The notes: generated by a model from the letters alone, not told the origin. A stretch of 64,000 nt of DNA from Rhizobiales bacterium CCH3-A5 (GCA_001556025.1 LSIB01000006.1:103466-167465); one strand, 5' to 3'; shown: positions 28,347 through 37,274, counted from the stretch's first letter. A program made the numbers and translations.

Positions 28347-29399
28347 TCAGTACAGCGGCGGCAGCGGTTGCAGCGGCAGGCGGATCGGGCCGAGATACAC
28401 CCTCCCCTCGCGCAGCACGACCGGCGGCAGCGGCGTCAGCCCCGGAGCCGCACCCGGAAGCTGCGCGCTGAGCCGGCCTCCGAGCAGCCCGCCCAGCCCG
28501 CTCATCAACCCGCCGACCGGCACCCCGGCGATCTGGCGGATGCCCGCGAGCGATGCCTGCACCTGCCCCGAGACGCGATGCGTCTGGTCGAGCAGGAACT
28601 GGCCGGTCGCCTCGACGCGCGACGCGCCCTTCACCGAAACGAGCTTGGTCAGCTCGATCTGCCCGCCGGCGTTGCGCCACGCCTCCAGCCCGTCGGGATT
28701 GAGGCCGATCCGGAAGGCGTCGGTCTGCGTCGCCGTCGCCTGGATATCGACGTCGCCGGGCTCGGCGATGCCGAGCAGCGCATCGAGCGCCGGCAGCACC
28801 GAGCCTCTGATCGCGACAGCGAGATCGACCGCTTGGTCGGTTGCCGGCCGGGTCGGGTTGCGGCGCAAATGCGTCTCCAGCGAGGTCGCGCGCCAGGTTT
28901 CGTTGGCAAGGCCGGGGGCGCTGAGCGTCGCGTTCGGGCCGGTCATCACGATCGCGACGCGCTCGGGGTCGCCGGCCTTGTGAGTGAGACTGGCCTCAAA
29001 ACCCGTCCAGCCGAGGTCGAGCTTGCGGCCCTGCGGCAGGCTCGCCTGCAGAGGCCCGGCGATCTGCGCGATGACGAGGCCCGGCGTGTAGATCTGCCCG
29101 ACTGCGACGGCGGGGCCCGTCTGCGCCCTGACGCCCTCGCCCCAGCGCGCCGAACTCAGCGAAAGCGAGGCGCAGCGCAGTTCGACCCGGAATGGAAAGC
29201 CCGAAATGCTGCGGTTTGCGCACTCCCAGCTTCGTCCGAGCCCCGACTCGCGGGCGAGCGCGACATCGACGGCCTCGGCGACCCGACCGCGCACGACGAA
29301 CCAGAAGCCGGTCCAGGCCAGCGCCGCCAGCGCGATCAGGATGAAGGGCAGATAGAGCCAGAAGCGGCCCGGACGGCGCGCGGAGGCGGAAGCGGTCAT
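28347..29399 (-). CDS. DUF2125 domain-containing protein
   Basis: 350 residues. One N-terminal membrane helix (about 14-35, FWLYLPFILIALAALAWTGFW) anchors a periplasmic beta-rich domain. DUF2125 landmarks: the Cys in GRSWECANRSISGFPFRVEL and the repeated amphipathic strands. Alphaproteobacterial family of unknown role, reminiscent of AsmA-like envelope proteins. Convergent with rpoH, so the terminator at 28291 separates them. Confidence 0.88.
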   Translation of the reverse strand: MTASASARRPGRFWLYLPFILIALAALAWTGFWFVVRGRVAEAVDVALARESGLGRSWECANRSISGFPFRVELRCASLSLSSARWGEGVRAQTGPAVAVGQIYTPGLVIAQIAGPLQASLPQGRKLDLGWTGFEASLTHKAGDPERVAIVMTGPNATLSAPGLANETWRATSLETHLRRNPTRPATDQAVDLAVAIRGSVLPALDALLGIAEPGDVDIQATATQTDAFRIGLNPDGLEAWRNAGGQIELTKLVSVKGASRVEATGQFLLDQTHRVSGQVQASLAGIRQIAGVPVGGLMSGLGGLLGGRLSAQLPGAAPGLTPLPPVVLREGRVYLGPIRLPLQPLPPLY

Positions 29400-29525
29400 G
29401 CGGTCATCGTTTCCTTACGGCGTTCCTTGCGGAAAATCGGGCGGATTGTTAGCTGCGACGCGCGAGAGACGCCAGCGCCGCCTGCGGCTTGAAGCAGCCC
29501 GGCATGGCCAAATGATGGGACGACG

Positions 29526-30074
29526 ATGACGACGCCGGCAGTGGAAGGCGATCTCTGGGTCTTCGGCTACGGCTCGCTGATCTGGCGGCCGGGTTTCGCC
29601 TTTGCGGAAAGCCTGCAGGCGAGCTTACGCGGCTATCACCGCTCGCTCTGCGTCTTCTCGCATGTCCATCGCGGCACGCCCGAGCGGCCGGGGCTCGTCC
29701 TGGGGCTCGATCGCGGCGGCATGTGCCGCGGGCTGGCCTTTCGCGTTGCGGCAGGCAAGGCCGATGAGACGGTCGCCTATCTGCGCGCCCGCGAGCAGGC
29801 GACCTCGGTCTATGTCGAAAAGCGTCTGCCGGTGCGGCTCGAGGATGGGCGGCAGGTCACGGCGCTGGTCTACGTCGCCGACCGCAAGCATCTGCAATAT
29901 GCCGGAAAACTGTCGCCGGACGAACGCCTCGAGCTGGTCCGGCACGGCCGCGGCAGTTCCGGCGAAAACCCGGACTATGTCCTGCAGACCCATGATTATC
30001 TCAGTCGCATGGGCGTCTTCGATCCGGTTCTGGCTGGTCTGGCCGAAGCATTGCTGAAACCGCAGCCGGCCTGA
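29526..30074 (+). CDS. Gamma-glutamylcyclotransferase (ChaC-like)
   Basis: 182 residues. LWVFGYGSLIWRPGFAF is the GGCT substrate loop (YGSL), followed by GYHRSLCVFSHVHRGTPERPG and GLVLGLDRGGMCRGLAF, the ChaC pattern. ChaC enzymes cleave glutathione to 5-oxoproline and Cys-Gly in the cytoplasm. Convergent with the next small gene (10 nt apart). The catalytic Glu position could not be fixed with certainty by eye. Confidence 0.9.
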   Translation: MTTPAVEGDLWVFGYGSLIWRPGFAFAESLQASLRGYHRSLCVFSHVHRGTPERPGLVLGLDRGGMCRGLAFRVAAGKADETVAYLRAREQATSVYVEKRLPVRLEDGRQVTALVYVADRKHLQYAGKLSPDERLELVRHGRGSSGENPDYVLQTHDYLSRMGVFDPVLAGLAEALLKPQPA

Positions 30075-30084
30075 TCCGACAGCC

Positions 30085-30486
30085 TCAGACCTCCGGCATC
30101 AGGTCGAGCAGCGCGGCGCGGCGGCTGACGCCGTCCTCGGCGAGCAGATGCACATGGATCTCGGTCGCCCCGGCCTGCGCCACGGCCTGGCGCCAGCGCA
30201 TCAGCGCGGCTTCGACGCCGAACGGCCCGCTGTCGCGCGCCGCCACGATGCGGCGCTCGGCGTTCACCGCCAGCAGCACCGCGTCGGTGAAGCCGAGCGC
30301 ATGGTCGTCACTGAGCGCGAAGACCGAGGCGACGAACCGCCGGCCCGAGCGCCCGCGCCATGCGGTGAAGCGCCTGCCGGTGAGCCCAGCCGTGCTGCGC
30401 AGCGGCATTTCGCGGGCGGCCAAAGGCGCTTCCAGCGCCTCGTCGTCGAACAGGTCCTCGCGATAGCGCAAAGCGAGAGCAGCCAT
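30085..30486 (-). CDS. Conserved hypothetical protein, 133 residues
   Basis: Family not recognised. ATG 30486 follows GGAGG. The start is MAALALRYREDLFD; the body contains RRFTAWRGRSGRRFVASVF and GFTDAVLLAVNAERRIVAAR, with no signal peptide or membrane helix. Cytoplasmic and isolated. A LexA-like half-conserved box (30508-30522) lies 22 nt before the start. Confidence 0.7.
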   Translation of the reverse strand: MAALALRYREDLFDDEALEAPLAAREMPLRSTAGLTGRRFTAWRGRSGRRFVASVFALSDDHALGFTDAVLLAVNAERRIVAARDSGPFGVEAALMRWRQAVAQAGATEIHVHLLAEDGVSRRAALLDLMPEV

Positions 30487-30507
30487 GTCGTTCCTCCTTT
30501 GTTCTGT

Positions 30508-30522
30508 AAACAAAATGGGAAC
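30508..30522. promoter_or_regulatory. LexA-box-like sequence
   Basis: AAAC-N7-GAAC; alphaproteobacterial LexA prefers GAAC-N7-GAAC (one mismatch here). An upstream GTTC (30501-30504) also forms an inverted repeat with GAAC (30519-30522). Weak evidence. Confidence 0.25.
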
Positions 30523-30579
30523 GGGCATGCCCTTGTGTCAAGCCGCTTTCCGAAAGGAATGCCCAGGCTCCTGACAGTT

Positions 30580-31347
30580 TCAGGCCTGCCGGCCCGCCAG
30601 CGGATCGAGCCCGAGCAGGGCAAGCTCGGCGCGCCCCTGCGCCAACAGCCGGTCGCTGGCGGTTTCGATGCGCTCCTGCAGCAGGGCCTGAAACTCGGCC
30701 TTGCCCATGCCGGGCGCGATCGGCGGCATGATCTCGACCCGGATCGTGCCCGGCCGGCGCAGGAATTTGCGGCGCGGCCAGTAGAGCCCGGAGTTCAGCG
30801 CGACCGGCAGGCAGGGCACGTCGAGATCGGCATAGAGATGGGCGACGCCGAACTTGTAGGCAGGCGGCGCGCCCGCCGCCCGGCGCGTGCCTTCCGGGAA
30901 GATCAGCAACTGCCGTCCGCGCTCGCCGAGTTCGACGCGCGCCCGCCGCGTGACATGCGACAGCGCCCGCGCCCGCCCACCGCGATCGACCGGAATCATC
31001 CTGAGCTTGGTCAGGCACCAGCCGAAGAACGGGATCCAGGTCAGCTCGCGCTTCAGGATGAAGACGGGATCGGGAAACAGCGTCACCAGGACGAAGGTCT
31101 CCCAGAAGGATTGGTGCTTGGACGCGACCATCAGCCCGCCGGAGGGAATGTTCTCCAAGCCGGTGATCTCGTAGCGCGTGCCGGTGGTGACCCGCATCAG
31201 CCAGAGCGCCGACTTCGCCCAGGCGACCGCGACCTTGAGCAGATAGCGCGGAGGCAGCAGCAGGGACGGAACCGCCGCGAAGACCAGCCAGAGGGCCAGG
31301 TTCAAATAGAACAGGACGTTGAAGACGAGAGAGCGCAGCACCAGCAT
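30580..31347 (-). CDS. plsC: 1-acyl-sn-glycerol-3-phosphate acyltransferase
   Basis: 255 residues from ATG 31347; a GTG at 31374 adds nine residues. One N-terminal membrane region. Acyltransferase block I reads VASKHQSFWETF, His78-x4-Glu83 where most PlsC have Asp. Block II is WIPFFGWCLTKLRMIPVDR, block III is LLIFPEGTRRAAG, block IV is VPCLPVALNSG. Makes phosphatidic acid from lysophosphatidic acid. Located 48 nt downstream of a YdcF-like gene on the same strand. Confidence 0.9.
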   Translation of the reverse strand: MLVLRSLVFNVLFYLNLALWLVFAAVPSLLLPPRYLLKVAVAWAKSALWLMRVTTGTRYEITGLENIPSGGLMVASKHQSFWETFVLVTLFPDPVFILKRELTWIPFFGWCLTKLRMIPVDRGGRARALSHVTRRARVELGERGRQLLIFPEGTRRAAGAPPAYKFGVAHLYADLDVPCLPVALNSGLYWPRRKFLRRPGTIRVEIMPPIAPGMGKAEFQALLQERIETASDRLLAQGRAELALLGLDPLAGRQA

Positions 31348-31395
31348 GGCGCGCAAAGAGCGCGCCGCGTCCACGCCGTCAAGCCACGCGCAGGC

Positions 31396-32199
31396 TCAAC
31401 CGCCGCGTATCGACGCCGGAGCCTGCGAGCGCCGCTCGCTTTCGGGTCCGATCTCACCGGGCGGCTTGGGCGAGACCGGCTTGCGGCCGCCGATGATGAC
31501 GGACAGCCGCGAGGTCTCCGGGTCGCCCTCGACCGCGCTGCGCAGCCGGGCGGCGAGATATTTGACGTATTCGGGCGCGAGAAGCCTCACGGTGCTCCAG
31601 TCGTGCCACCAGCCTCCCGCGTCCATCTGCCCGGTCACCACTGGATGCGGCACCAGCTTGACGCCTGGCATGGCGTGGCCGAGCTCGGCCAGGGTGCGCG
31701 GCATATGATAGTTGGAGGTCACCACCAGCAGCGACCGGAATTCGTGCCGGCGCACCCAGCGCCGGGTCTCGATCGCGTTGCCGATGGTGTTGCGGGCGCG
31801 ATAGTCGAGATCGACGCAGCAGGCCAGCAGCTCACGCGAGAACGGGTTGAGCTTGGCCAGTTCCTCGCGCCCGGTCTTCTCGTTGACGCCGCTGATCAGC
31901 AGGCGCGAACCACGCTCGGCCCCAAGCAGCCCGATGGCGTCGCCGATGCGCTGCGAGCCGCCGGTGACGACGACGATGGCGTCCGTGCGCGGCACGGCGG
32001 CCGGCTCGCTGAGCGGAATCCGCGCCACGAAACCGGCATAGCCAAGCAGCAGGGCCGCGACCGACGCCAGGGCCACGCCGCCGGCGGCCCGCCACGCCCA
32101 GCGCCAGCCGGTCGATCCACGCGAGGGATTGGCCAGCGCGTCATCGCGCCGCCTGTGTCCGATCGCGAAATCCCCCGGTCCGGTTCCGATCATCGCCAT
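31396..32199 (-). CDS. YdcF/DUF218-family membrane-anchored protein
   Basis: 267 residues from ATG 32199. A cytoplasmic N-terminus of about 35 residues, one membrane helix, then a DUF218 domain: DAIVVVTGGSQRIGDAIGLL, LLISGVNEKTGREEL, RRHEFRSLLVVTSNYHMPRT. YdcF/ElyC relatives act in envelope polysaccharide carrier metabolism. Sits between plsC and ftsX on the same strand, 65 nt from ftsX, so probably in one unit ftsE-ftsX-ydcF-plsC. Confidence 0.85.
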   Translation of the reverse strand: MAMIGTGPGDFAIGHRRRDDALANPSRGSTGWRWAWRAAGGVALASVAALLLGYAGFVARIPLSEPAAVPRTDAIVVVTGGSQRIGDAIGLLGAERGSRLLISGVNEKTGREELAKLNPFSRELLACCVDLDYRARNTIGNAIETRRWVRRHEFRSLLVVTSNYHMPRTLAELGHAMPGVKLVPHPVVTGQMDAGGWWHDWSTVRLLAPEYVKYLAARLRSAVEGDPETSRLSVIIGGRKPVSPKPPGEIGPESERRSQAPASIRGG

Positions 32200-32264
32200 G
32201 GCCCCAGAATGCCGGCGCAATCGGGCATAATGGCGGCAGGCGGGGCTACGGCTCGCCACATCGG

Positions 32265-33233
32265 TTAAGCCAGCCCCCGCAGATAGCGCCGCACCGTGAA
32301 GCGTGAGACCACGCCCGCGATGGCGGCGACGACCATGGCGACGAGGATCACCGCGCCATAGCCCGTCCAGCCGATCTCGAAGGCGCCGAACAGGGCCTGC
32401 AACTGCTCGCCCTCGGGCGCCGCCCGCCAGCGCGAGGCGAGCCAGCCGAGCAGGCCTATGACCAAGATGGCCGCAGCCCCTCCCACCGCCCCGCCACGCA
32501 GGCCGAGCTGCACGAAGCGGCTCTGGAACTCGCGCGCGATGAAGGCGTCGTCGGCGCCGACGAGATGCAGAACCTCGACACTGTCACGGCTGCCGGCCAT
32601 CGCGCCGCGCGTGGCGAAGGCGACGGCCAGCCCCGCCGCGCAGAGCACGAGCAGGACGACGGCGACACCGGACAGGATGATGGTATTGGCCATGGTCGAG
32701 AGCCTGCGGACCCAGAGCCGGTGATCGTCGAGGCTGGCGCTCGGCACCTCTCGCCTGAGCGCCGCACCGAAGGCGGCGAGTTCCGGGCCGGCCGCCGCCT
32801 TGAGCTTGAGCTTGAGCACGATCAGCCGCGGCACCGGCAGCTCGACCAGATCGAGGCCCGCCCCGAGCCAGGGCTCGAGCAGCTTGTCGGATTCAGGCTT
32901 CGGCACGACACGCACGCTCTCGATCGCGGCGACGCCCGCCGCCATGCCCACGGCCAGAGCGAGATCCGCCTCGATGTCGCGGCGCGCATCGGGCCGGATC
33001 TGGATCGTCATCTCGTTGGCGACCGCGCCGCGCCATTGCTCGGAGGCGCGCGCAGCAAGGACCGCCGCGCCCGCGCTCAACGCCGCCAGAAAGGTCAGGA
33101 TCGCGATCACCGCCATCAGCGCGCGCCCAGCCACGGAATCGACAGGCACGAGCGGGCTGTCGCGCCGCAGATTGACCGGAAGCGCCGGCTCATCGCGGAC
33201 CATCTCACCGGTGTCGGGCTCAGGCGTCGACAT
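32265..33233 (-). CDS. ftsX: Cell division protein FtsX
   Basis: 322 residues with four membrane helices: one near 35-60, then three in the C-terminal half (about 190-310). A large periplasmic loop lies between helices 1 and 2, the FtsX layout. The start overlaps the 3' end of ftsE by 14 bp. FtsEX controls periplasmic amidases at the septum. This copy has a 40-residue cytoplasmic N-terminus rich in acidic residues and Pro. Confidence 0.9.
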   Translation of the reverse strand: MSTPEPDTGEMVRDEPALPVNLRRDSPLVPVDSVAGRALMAVIAILTFLAALSAGAAVLAARASEQWRGAVANEMTIQIRPDARRDIEADLALAVGMAAGVAAIESVRVVPKPESDKLLEPWLGAGLDLVELPVPRLIVLKLKLKAAAGPELAAFGAALRREVPSASLDDHRLWVRRLSTMANTIILSGVAVVLLVLCAAGLAVAFATRGAMAGSRDSVEVLHLVGADDAFIAREFQSRFVQLGLRGGAVGGAAAILVIGLLGWLASRWRAAPEGEQLQALFGAFEIGWTGYGAVILVAMVVAAIAGVVSRFTVRRYLRGLA

Positions 33234-33879
33234 GCAGATGCCCGTCGGCCAGCACGAGGCGCGGCGCGTCGTAGAGTTCCATCAGGGTGATGTCGTGCGT
33301 CGCGATCACCACCGCGGTGCCCAGCGTCTGCAGCTCCATGAAGAGACGCAGCAACCGTCGGCCGAGCGCGGGATCGACATTGCCGGTCGGCTCGTCGGCG
33401 AGCAGCAGTTCCGGTCGCGAGATCAGCGCGCGCGCGATCGCGGCGCGCTGCTTCTCGCCGCCCGACAGCACCGGCGGCACGGCGTGCATGCGTTCGCCCA
33501 GACCGACCCAGCGCAGCAGTTCGACGACTTCGGCCCGGTAGCTCGTCTCCTCCTTGCCGAGCACGCGCAGGGGCAAGGCGACGTTCTCATAGAGCGTCAG
33601 ATGATCGAGCAGCCGGAAATCCTGGAAGACCACGCCCATGCGGCGGCGAAAGGCGGTCAGCGTCTCGTTGTCGAGCCGCGCGACATCCTGCCCGAACAGG
33701 TTGACCAGCCCGCGCGTGGGCTTCAGCGCCATCAGCACGAGGCGGATCAGCGTCGTCTTGCCCGCGCCCGACGGGCCGGTGAGATACTGGAACGAGCGCG
33801 GCGCGATGCTGAAGGTGATGTCCTTCAGCACCTCCGGGCCCATGCCGTATCGCAGGCCGACATTCTCGAACCGAACCAA
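33220..33879 (-). CDS. ftsE: Cell division ATP-binding protein FtsE
   Basis: 219 residues with a TTG start at 33879, chosen because AGGA lies upstream and because FtsE proteins begin at this point (LVRFENVGLRYGMGPEVLKD). Walker A GPSGAGKTTLIRL, signature LSGGEKQRAAIARAL, Walker B LLLADEPTGNVD, switch His in VVIATHDITLME. Partners FtsX encoded next. The frame stays open far upstream, but those residues look like non-coding leader. Confidence 0.93.
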   Translation of the reverse strand: MVRFENVGLRYGMGPEVLKDITFSIAPRSFQYLTGPSGAGKTTLIRLVLMALKPTRGLVNLFGQDVARLDNETLTAFRRRMGVVFQDFRLLDHLTLYENVALPLRVLGKEETSYRAEVVELLRWVGLGERMHAVPPVLSGGEKQRAAIARALISRPELLLADEPTGNVDPALGRRLLRLFMELQTLGTAVVIATHDITLMELYDAPRLVLADGHLHVDA

Positions 33880-34149
33880 GCCGGAATCCTCAAACGACCC
33901 TGACAGCGAATCGGGCGATCCGATCCTACACTGCCCGCCGGGGCGCGCCGAAAGCCACGCCCGCGCACCACAATGGGCCACAGGTTCTTCACGAGGCGTT
34001 AACCATAAATCGCGCCAATAGGGCGGCACAGCCTCGAGCCGTGGCGTCAGGCGCTTGCGCCTTGCCGGCCACGCGACAAGGCTGCCGTCCGACGCCCGCG
34101 AAGGAACCCGCCTTGGCCGCCATGAGACGCGAGACCTGAAACGCGAGAC

Positions 34150-34926
34150 ATGAAGATCGTCTGCCCGTCCTGCGCCAGCCAGTACGAACTCGACGCGGCC
34201 AAGCTCGGCCCCGACGGGCGCAAGGTGCGTTGCGCGGCGTGCAAGACGCTCTGGCATGTCGAGGCGACGGTCGAGCTTCCCGAGCCGCCGAGCGCCGAGG
34301 AGACGCAGGCCCTGCTCAACGAGGAGCTGGCGCGCGCGGGTCTGGAACAGCCCGAGCCGGAGCCCTTCGAAGACACACCGCCGGTCGTAGCCGCGCCGCT
34401 GCCGATTCCGACACGCAAGCGAGGCAAGACGCGAAGCCGCAAGGCGATGTCGAAGCAGGCGATGGGCGAGCGCCTGCGCGGCGCAGGCGTGCCGCTGGCG
34501 ATCTGCGGCGCGGGCCTGCTGGTCCTCGGCCTCGCCTTCTGGCAGCGCGACCTCGCGGTGCGCGCCGCGCCGCAGCTCGCCAGCGTGTTCGAGACGCTCG
34601 GCCTGCCGGTCAATCTGCGTGGTCTTAAGCTGACCGCGGTGGAAAGCGGCGTCGTCGATGACGGCCAGGGCCGGTTCCTGATCGTCGAGGGCGACGTCAC
34701 CAATATAAGGCGCGGTGTCACGCCGGTTCCTGCCATCGAGGTCGTGGTGAAGGACGCCGCCGGCCAGACCCTCTACACCTGGACGACCGATCCGCCGCGC
34801 CCGAGCCTCGAACCCGCCGAGCTGATGCGATTCCGGGCGCGCCTGGCGCAGCCGCCCGAGAACGGCCAGTCCGTGCAGGTCCGCTTTGCCTCGGCCAACA
34901 CCCCTGCCCTCGCGAATGCGCGCTGA
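34150..34926 (+). CDS. MJ0042-type zinc-ribbon membrane protein
   Basis: 258 residues. The zinc ribbon at residues 1-36 has Cys5, Cys8, Cys28 and Cys31 (CPSC and CAAC). An acidic linker, a basic patch (TRKRGKTRSRKAMSK) and one membrane helix (about 113-131) follow. A C-terminal DUF3426-like domain (about 150-258) contains RFLIVEGDVTNIRRGVTPVP. Divergent from ftsE and upstream of hpt, the standard rhizobial arrangement. Function unknown. Confidence 0.87.
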   Translation: MKIVCPSCASQYELDAAKLGPDGRKVRCAACKTLWHVEATVELPEPPSAEETQALLNEELARAGLEQPEPEPFEDTPPVVAAPLPIPTRKRGKTRSRKAMSKQAMGERLRGAGVPLAICGAGLLVLGLAFWQRDLAVRAAPQLASVFETLGLPVNLRGLKLTAVESGVVDDGQGRFLIVEGDVTNIRRGVTPVPAIEVVVKDAAGQTLYTWTTDPPRPSLEPAELMRFRARLAQPPENGQSVQVRFASANTPALANAR

Positions 34927-35057
34927 GCGCGGATCGCGTCTTGAGCCTGTTCCCGCCCGCTAGATCGTATAAAGCTGCAACGGGTCCCAGCCGCATATCG
35001 GCCGGGCAGGCACGGCCTCATGGTCGACGAGAGACGAAGAAGAGAGACGACCAGACC

Positions 35058-35618
35058 ATGTCCGAACCGCGGCGCATCAGGGTTCTCTATGACGAGGCGA
35101 CGATCGCGCGCCGCAACGAGGAGATGGCGCGCGCGATCGCTGTCGATGCCCCCGCCGATCTTCTCGTCGTCGCCGTGCTCAAGGGCAGCTTCATGTTCGT
35201 CGCCGACCTGATCCGCGCCATGCACCGCGCCGGCATGAGCCCCCAGGTCGAGTTCGTGCATTTGTCGAGCTATCGCGCCGCCACCATCTCCTCGGGGCAG
35301 GTCGAGATCCTGCGCGACGTCCAGAGCGAGGTGCGCGGCCGCCATGTTCTGCTGGTCGACGACATCCTCGAATCCGGCCGCACGCTCGCCTTCGCCAAGG
35401 ATTTGCTGGCGGCGCGGGGCGCGGCCAGGGTCGATACCGCCGTGCTGCTGGAGAAGCCCGGCAAGCGCGCGGTCCATATCAAGGCCGACCATGTCGGCTT
35501 CGTCTGTCCCGACTATTTCGTCGTCGGCTACGGCATGGACGTCGCACATTCTTACCGGCAGCTACCCTATGTCGGCGTCGTCGAGACGGCCGACCAGGCC
35601 GGCTTTCCGGGAATCTAG
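35058..35618 (+). CDS. hpt: Hypoxanthine phosphoribosyltransferase
   Basis: 186 residues from ATG 35058. Type I phosphoribosyltransferase: LLVVAVLKGSFMFVADLIRA (pyrophosphate loop), QVEFVHLSSYR, PRPP motif VLLVDDILESGRTLAFAKD and FVCPDYFVVGYGMD near the C-terminus. Salvages hypoxanthine and possibly guanine. A response regulator gene follows 28 nt downstream. Confidence 0.93.
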   Translation: MSEPRRIRVLYDEATIARRNEEMARAIAVDAPADLLVVAVLKGSFMFVADLIRAMHRAGMSPQVEFVHLSSYRAATISSGQVEILRDVQSEVRGRHVLLVDDILESGRTLAFAKDLLAARGAARVDTAVLLEKPGKRAVHIKADHVGFVCPDYFVVGYGMDVAHSYRQLPYVGVVETADQAGFPGI

Positions 35619-35646
35619 AGGCAGCTTCAATCCAGAGGCAGGTTGC

Positions 35647-36021
35647 ATGTCGCGTATTCTGGTCGTCGATGACGAGGAATCCCTGCGGGCGCTGGTCGCG
35701 CGCGGGCTCACCATGGACGGGCATGATTGCATGATGGCCGCTGACGGCGCGGAGGCGCTGGAGATCCTGATCGCCGAACAGGGTCGCTTCGACCTGCTGC
35801 TGACCGATATCCGCATGCCGCTGATGGACGGGATTGCGCTCGCGCTCGCCGCCAAGCAGGAGTTCCCGGACCTCACCATCATGCTGATGACCGGCTATGC
35901 CGAGCAGCGCGAGCGCGCCAAGAGCCTCGAGACCATCGTCTCCGAGGTGATGATCAAGCCCTTCACCATCGCCGACCTGCGCGCCACCGTGCTCAGGGTC
36001 ATCGAGCGTTCGATCGGCTAG
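35647..36021 (+). CDS. Single-domain response regulator (CpdR-like)
   Basis: 124 residues from ATG 35647. Receiver domain alone: acidic pair in ILVVDDEES, phosphoacceptor Asp54 (LLLTDIRMPLMDG), Thr in LMTGYAEQRE, Lys in VMIKPFTIADL. No output domain. Resembles rhizobial CpdR-type regulators encoded after hpt, which gate ClpXP proteolysis in the cell cycle; that role is inference. No histidine kinase is nearby. Confidence 0.87.
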   Translation: MSRILVVDDEESLRALVARGLTMDGHDCMMAADGAEALEILIAEQGRFDLLLTDIRMPLMDGIALALAAKQEFPDLTIMLMTGYAEQRERAKSLETIVSEVMIKPFTIADLRATVLRVIERSIG

Positions 36022-36038
36022 AGGCTGACGGAGGCCCC

Positions 36039-36350
36039 TTGCGCGAGGATCGGCAGCGTCTCGACAAATGGCTCTGGTTCGCGCGTTTTGCGAAAACCCG
36101 GGCCGCCGCCCAGCGGCTGATCGAGGACGGCCATATCCGTGTCGGGAGCCGCCGCATCGAGACCGCCTCGCACGGACTTAAACTCGGCGACGTCCTGACG
36201 CTGGCGCTGCCGCATGCGACGCTCGTGGTGCGGCTCGCGGCGCTTGGCCAGCGCCGGGGGCCGGCGGACGAGGCGCGCACGCTCTACGACATTCTGTCGG
36301 GCGGGACGGGCGGCGATCCGTCGCTTGCACCGCATGAGGCTGGCGGTTAG
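36039..36350 (+). CDS. S4-domain RNA-binding protein (Hsp15-like)
   Basis: 103 residues with a TTG start at 36039, supported by GGAGG at 36030-36034. The S4 fold occupies residues 4-60: [38 protein letters not shown]. Hsp15-type proteins bind stalled 50S subunits carrying nascent chains. Follows the response regulator by 17 nt, likely one operon with hpt. Confidence 0.88.
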   Translation: MREDRQRLDKWLWFARFAKTRAAAQRLIEDGHIRVGSRRIETASHGLKLGDVLTLALPHATLVVRLAALGQRRGPADEARTLYDILSGGTGGDPSLAPHEAGG

Positions 36351-36357
36351 GCTGATA

Positions 36358-36377
36358 TTTGTTCGTATACAAACGAA
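36358..36377. promoter_or_regulatory. Imperfect 20-bp palindrome upstream of fdxA
   Basis: TTTGTTCGTATACAAACGAA, centred on GTATAC, with eight of ten positions pairing. AT-rich in a GC-rich region, just after the S4 gene stop and about 170 nt before fdxA. Operator-like; regulator unknown. Confidence 0.4.
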
Positions 36378-36549
36378 TATGCCGCAAGCGATGTGGGGAA
36401 TTCTTCTCCGCGCACCCCGCAGATTGGATGGACTTGCTGCCGCAGGCGACGAAAACGATCTTGAAACGCACGGACGACAGGGCTTTATGAGCCCAGCATG
36501 GCCGACGCCACCGCGGGCGCGGCGCGGCCGACGAAAAAGGACTGGCGAC

Positions 36550-36888
36550 ATGACCTATGTGGTCACCGAGAACTGCATCAAGTGCAAGTATATGGACTGC
36601 GTCGAGGTCTGTCCGGTCGACTGCTTCTATGAAGGCGAGAACATGCTCGTCATCCATCCCGACGAATGCATCGATTGCGGCGTCTGCGAGCCCGAATGTC
36701 CGGCAGAGGCGATCAAGCCCGACACCGAGCCGGGGCTGGAATCCTGGCTGCAACTGAACACGAAATACGCCTCTTCCTGGCCCAACATCACCCAGAAGAA
36801 GGAAGCGCCTGACGACGCCAAGGCTTTCGATGGCGTCGCCGGCAAGCTCGAGGCGCATTTCTCGCCGAACCCTGGCGAAGGCGATTGA
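36550..36888 (+). CDS. fdxA: Ferredoxin FdxA (7Fe type)
   Basis: 112 residues from ATG 36550. Cluster ligands: [14 protein letters not shown] and [12 protein letters not shown], the 3Fe-4S plus 4Fe-4S arrangement of Azotobacter-type ferredoxin I. The second motif keeps all four Cys. A C-terminal extension of about 50 residues ([19 protein letters not shown]) is typical of FdxA. Soluble electron carrier. Upstream of carD, as in many Rhizobiales. Confidence 0.95.
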   Translation: MTYVVTENCIKCKYMDCVEVCPVDCFYEGENMLVIHPDECIDCGVCEPECPAEAIKPDTEPGLESWLQLNTKYASSWPNITQKKEAPDDAKAFDGVAGKLEAHFSPNPGEGD

Positions 36889-37274
36889 GCCCGACTCAGG
36901 CCCTGTCGCCACCGCGTTAACCAAACCCGCCATGGCCGCCGCCCGGCCGTGGTTAAAGCGCGTTTACCTTTGATTCGGCGCGTTTTTTGTGCTATGCCTT
37001 GCAGACAGTCGCATTCGTTCCGCCTGCCCCTGCGAGGTTTCACAAACGGGGCGTCCCCCTCAACGCGATGATGCCAGCGCCCGGCCCTTGCCGGAGTGCC
37101 GGGCCGTCGTCTGTTCGGGATTTGCAAGAAGCGATCGGCTGCAAGGGAAGCGTGGAACCTCCGCCCCAGAATGGGTCCGGAGCAGTTCCTGAAGCAGAGC
37201 GCCATCGGTCATTCCGGCCGGCGGCGGAAACATCGCGAGCCCGCGCAAGCGGTCCGGTCAGGAGTGATGACGGC
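36889..37274 (+). promoter_or_regulatory. Long carD upstream region with promoter and inverted TTAACC sites
   Basis: No gene seen in these 386 nt. Housekeeping-like promoter: TTGATT (36970-36975), 17 nt, TATGCC (36993-36998), leaving a leader of about 270 nt. Upstream, TTAACC (36917-36922) and GGTTAA (36951-36956) face each other around a GC hairpin (CCATGGCCG/CGGCCGTGG, one mismatch). TTAACC resembles a CtrA half-site, but the spacing does not fit the full motif. Confidence 0.45.
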
